Positions 5,892 to 6,171 of a stretch of 6,171 nt of DNA are shown piece after piece. Position 1 is the first letter of the stretch; each line of letters opens with the position of its first letter. The translations under genes were made by a program, and so were the position numbers. Under the pieces are notes generated by a model. It was not told the DNA's origin. It was given only the letters and a program-made list of their open reading frames with translations, and searched no databases. This DNA comes from Myxococcales bacterium (GTDB lineage Bacteria; Myxococcota; Myxococcia; Myxococcales; Myxococcaceae): assembly GCA_003153055.1 (NCBI GenBank), contig PMBV01000498.1, positions 1 to 6,171 on the forward strand, read 5' to 3'.

Positions 5892-6171
5892 GGGGCCGAG
5901 GAAGGGAGGGAGCAGCTTTCGTTGCTGGAGGAGACCGCGGGCCGAGGCATCCGTCGGCGATATGACTCGTGTCGCTGGCGCGTTCGAGCGTTGCATCTGT
6001 CCTCGCGGTCCGCCCGCCCGGGGCACAGTGGTGGAGGTCCCTGCTCCGTGTTGCAGGGCGCCAGGGCACGCTGGGAGGCCGCTCTGATGGGCAGGCGGTC
6101 GGTCTTCGGCGGGCGGGCCCGACATGGGACTTTCGGTTGCTTGCGGAGGGCGGTCGTCAGGTTCCCTCGTC
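5892..6171. other. GC-rich stretch with no assignable feature
   Basis: Several frames stay open because of high GC, including a + strand frame from a GTG near 5970 to the window edge. None has a ribosome site with recognisable protein sequence. A gene starting here and extending right cannot be excluded. I see no tRNA, terminator or further copy of the flank repeat. Confidence 0.4.

Noticed and set aside
5862..6125. Reverse-strand open frame of 87 codons at the right edge
   Set aside because: It has low-complexity Pro/Gly/Arg/Ala composition and no ribosome site or domain, and it overlaps repeat copy C. It looks like a by-product of high GC.

Overview
The window looks like a stretch of a bacterial defence island in a high-GC genome. 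A myxobacterium (Myxococcota) is my best guess, from the GC-rich flanks and the general look of the repeats and transposase debris, but nothing in the window proves the taxon. Two divergently oriented defence loci are visible. The dominant one is a two-gene operon on the + strand (2028-5665): an OLD-family ATPase/TOPRIM endonuclease, then a UvrD/PcrA-like superfamily 1 helicase overlapping it by 4 bp. This order and pairing is the hallmark of the Gabija anti-phage system (gajA-gajB), and both proteins keep all the core motifs I can check by eye.

At the left edge, on the - strand and running off the window, is the first 166 codons of a TIR/SEFIR-domain protein (498 down to 1), another typical immune effector module. 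It is clearly lower in GC than the DNA next to it. Its short upstream region holds a good ribosome binding site, two 10-bp direct repeats and three 7-bp tandem units.

Between the two loci, about 1.5 kb is decayed or non-coding DNA. Positions 650-1264 (- strand) hold the C-terminal part of an IS91-family (Y2/HUH) transposase with no N-terminus, an in-frame TAG and a frameshift. Beyond it I find diverged copies of one dispersed sequence: copy A (1262-1360, +), copy B (1728-1926, -) and copy C (5685-5891, +). B and C are inverted relative to each other, lie just outside gajA and gajB, and point the same ends inward, so the Gabija operon sits between roughly 200-bp diverged inverted repeats. I cannot link this arrangement to any element I know, and it is the most unusual feature of the window.

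The remaining DNA (1361-1727 and 5892-6171) contains nothing I can assign. Functionally, GajA would be the nuclease and GajB the DNA-end-sensing helicase partner. The TIR protein would probably deplete NAD+ or make a nucleotide signal. Any co-operation between the TIR gene and Gabija is only suggested by proximity.
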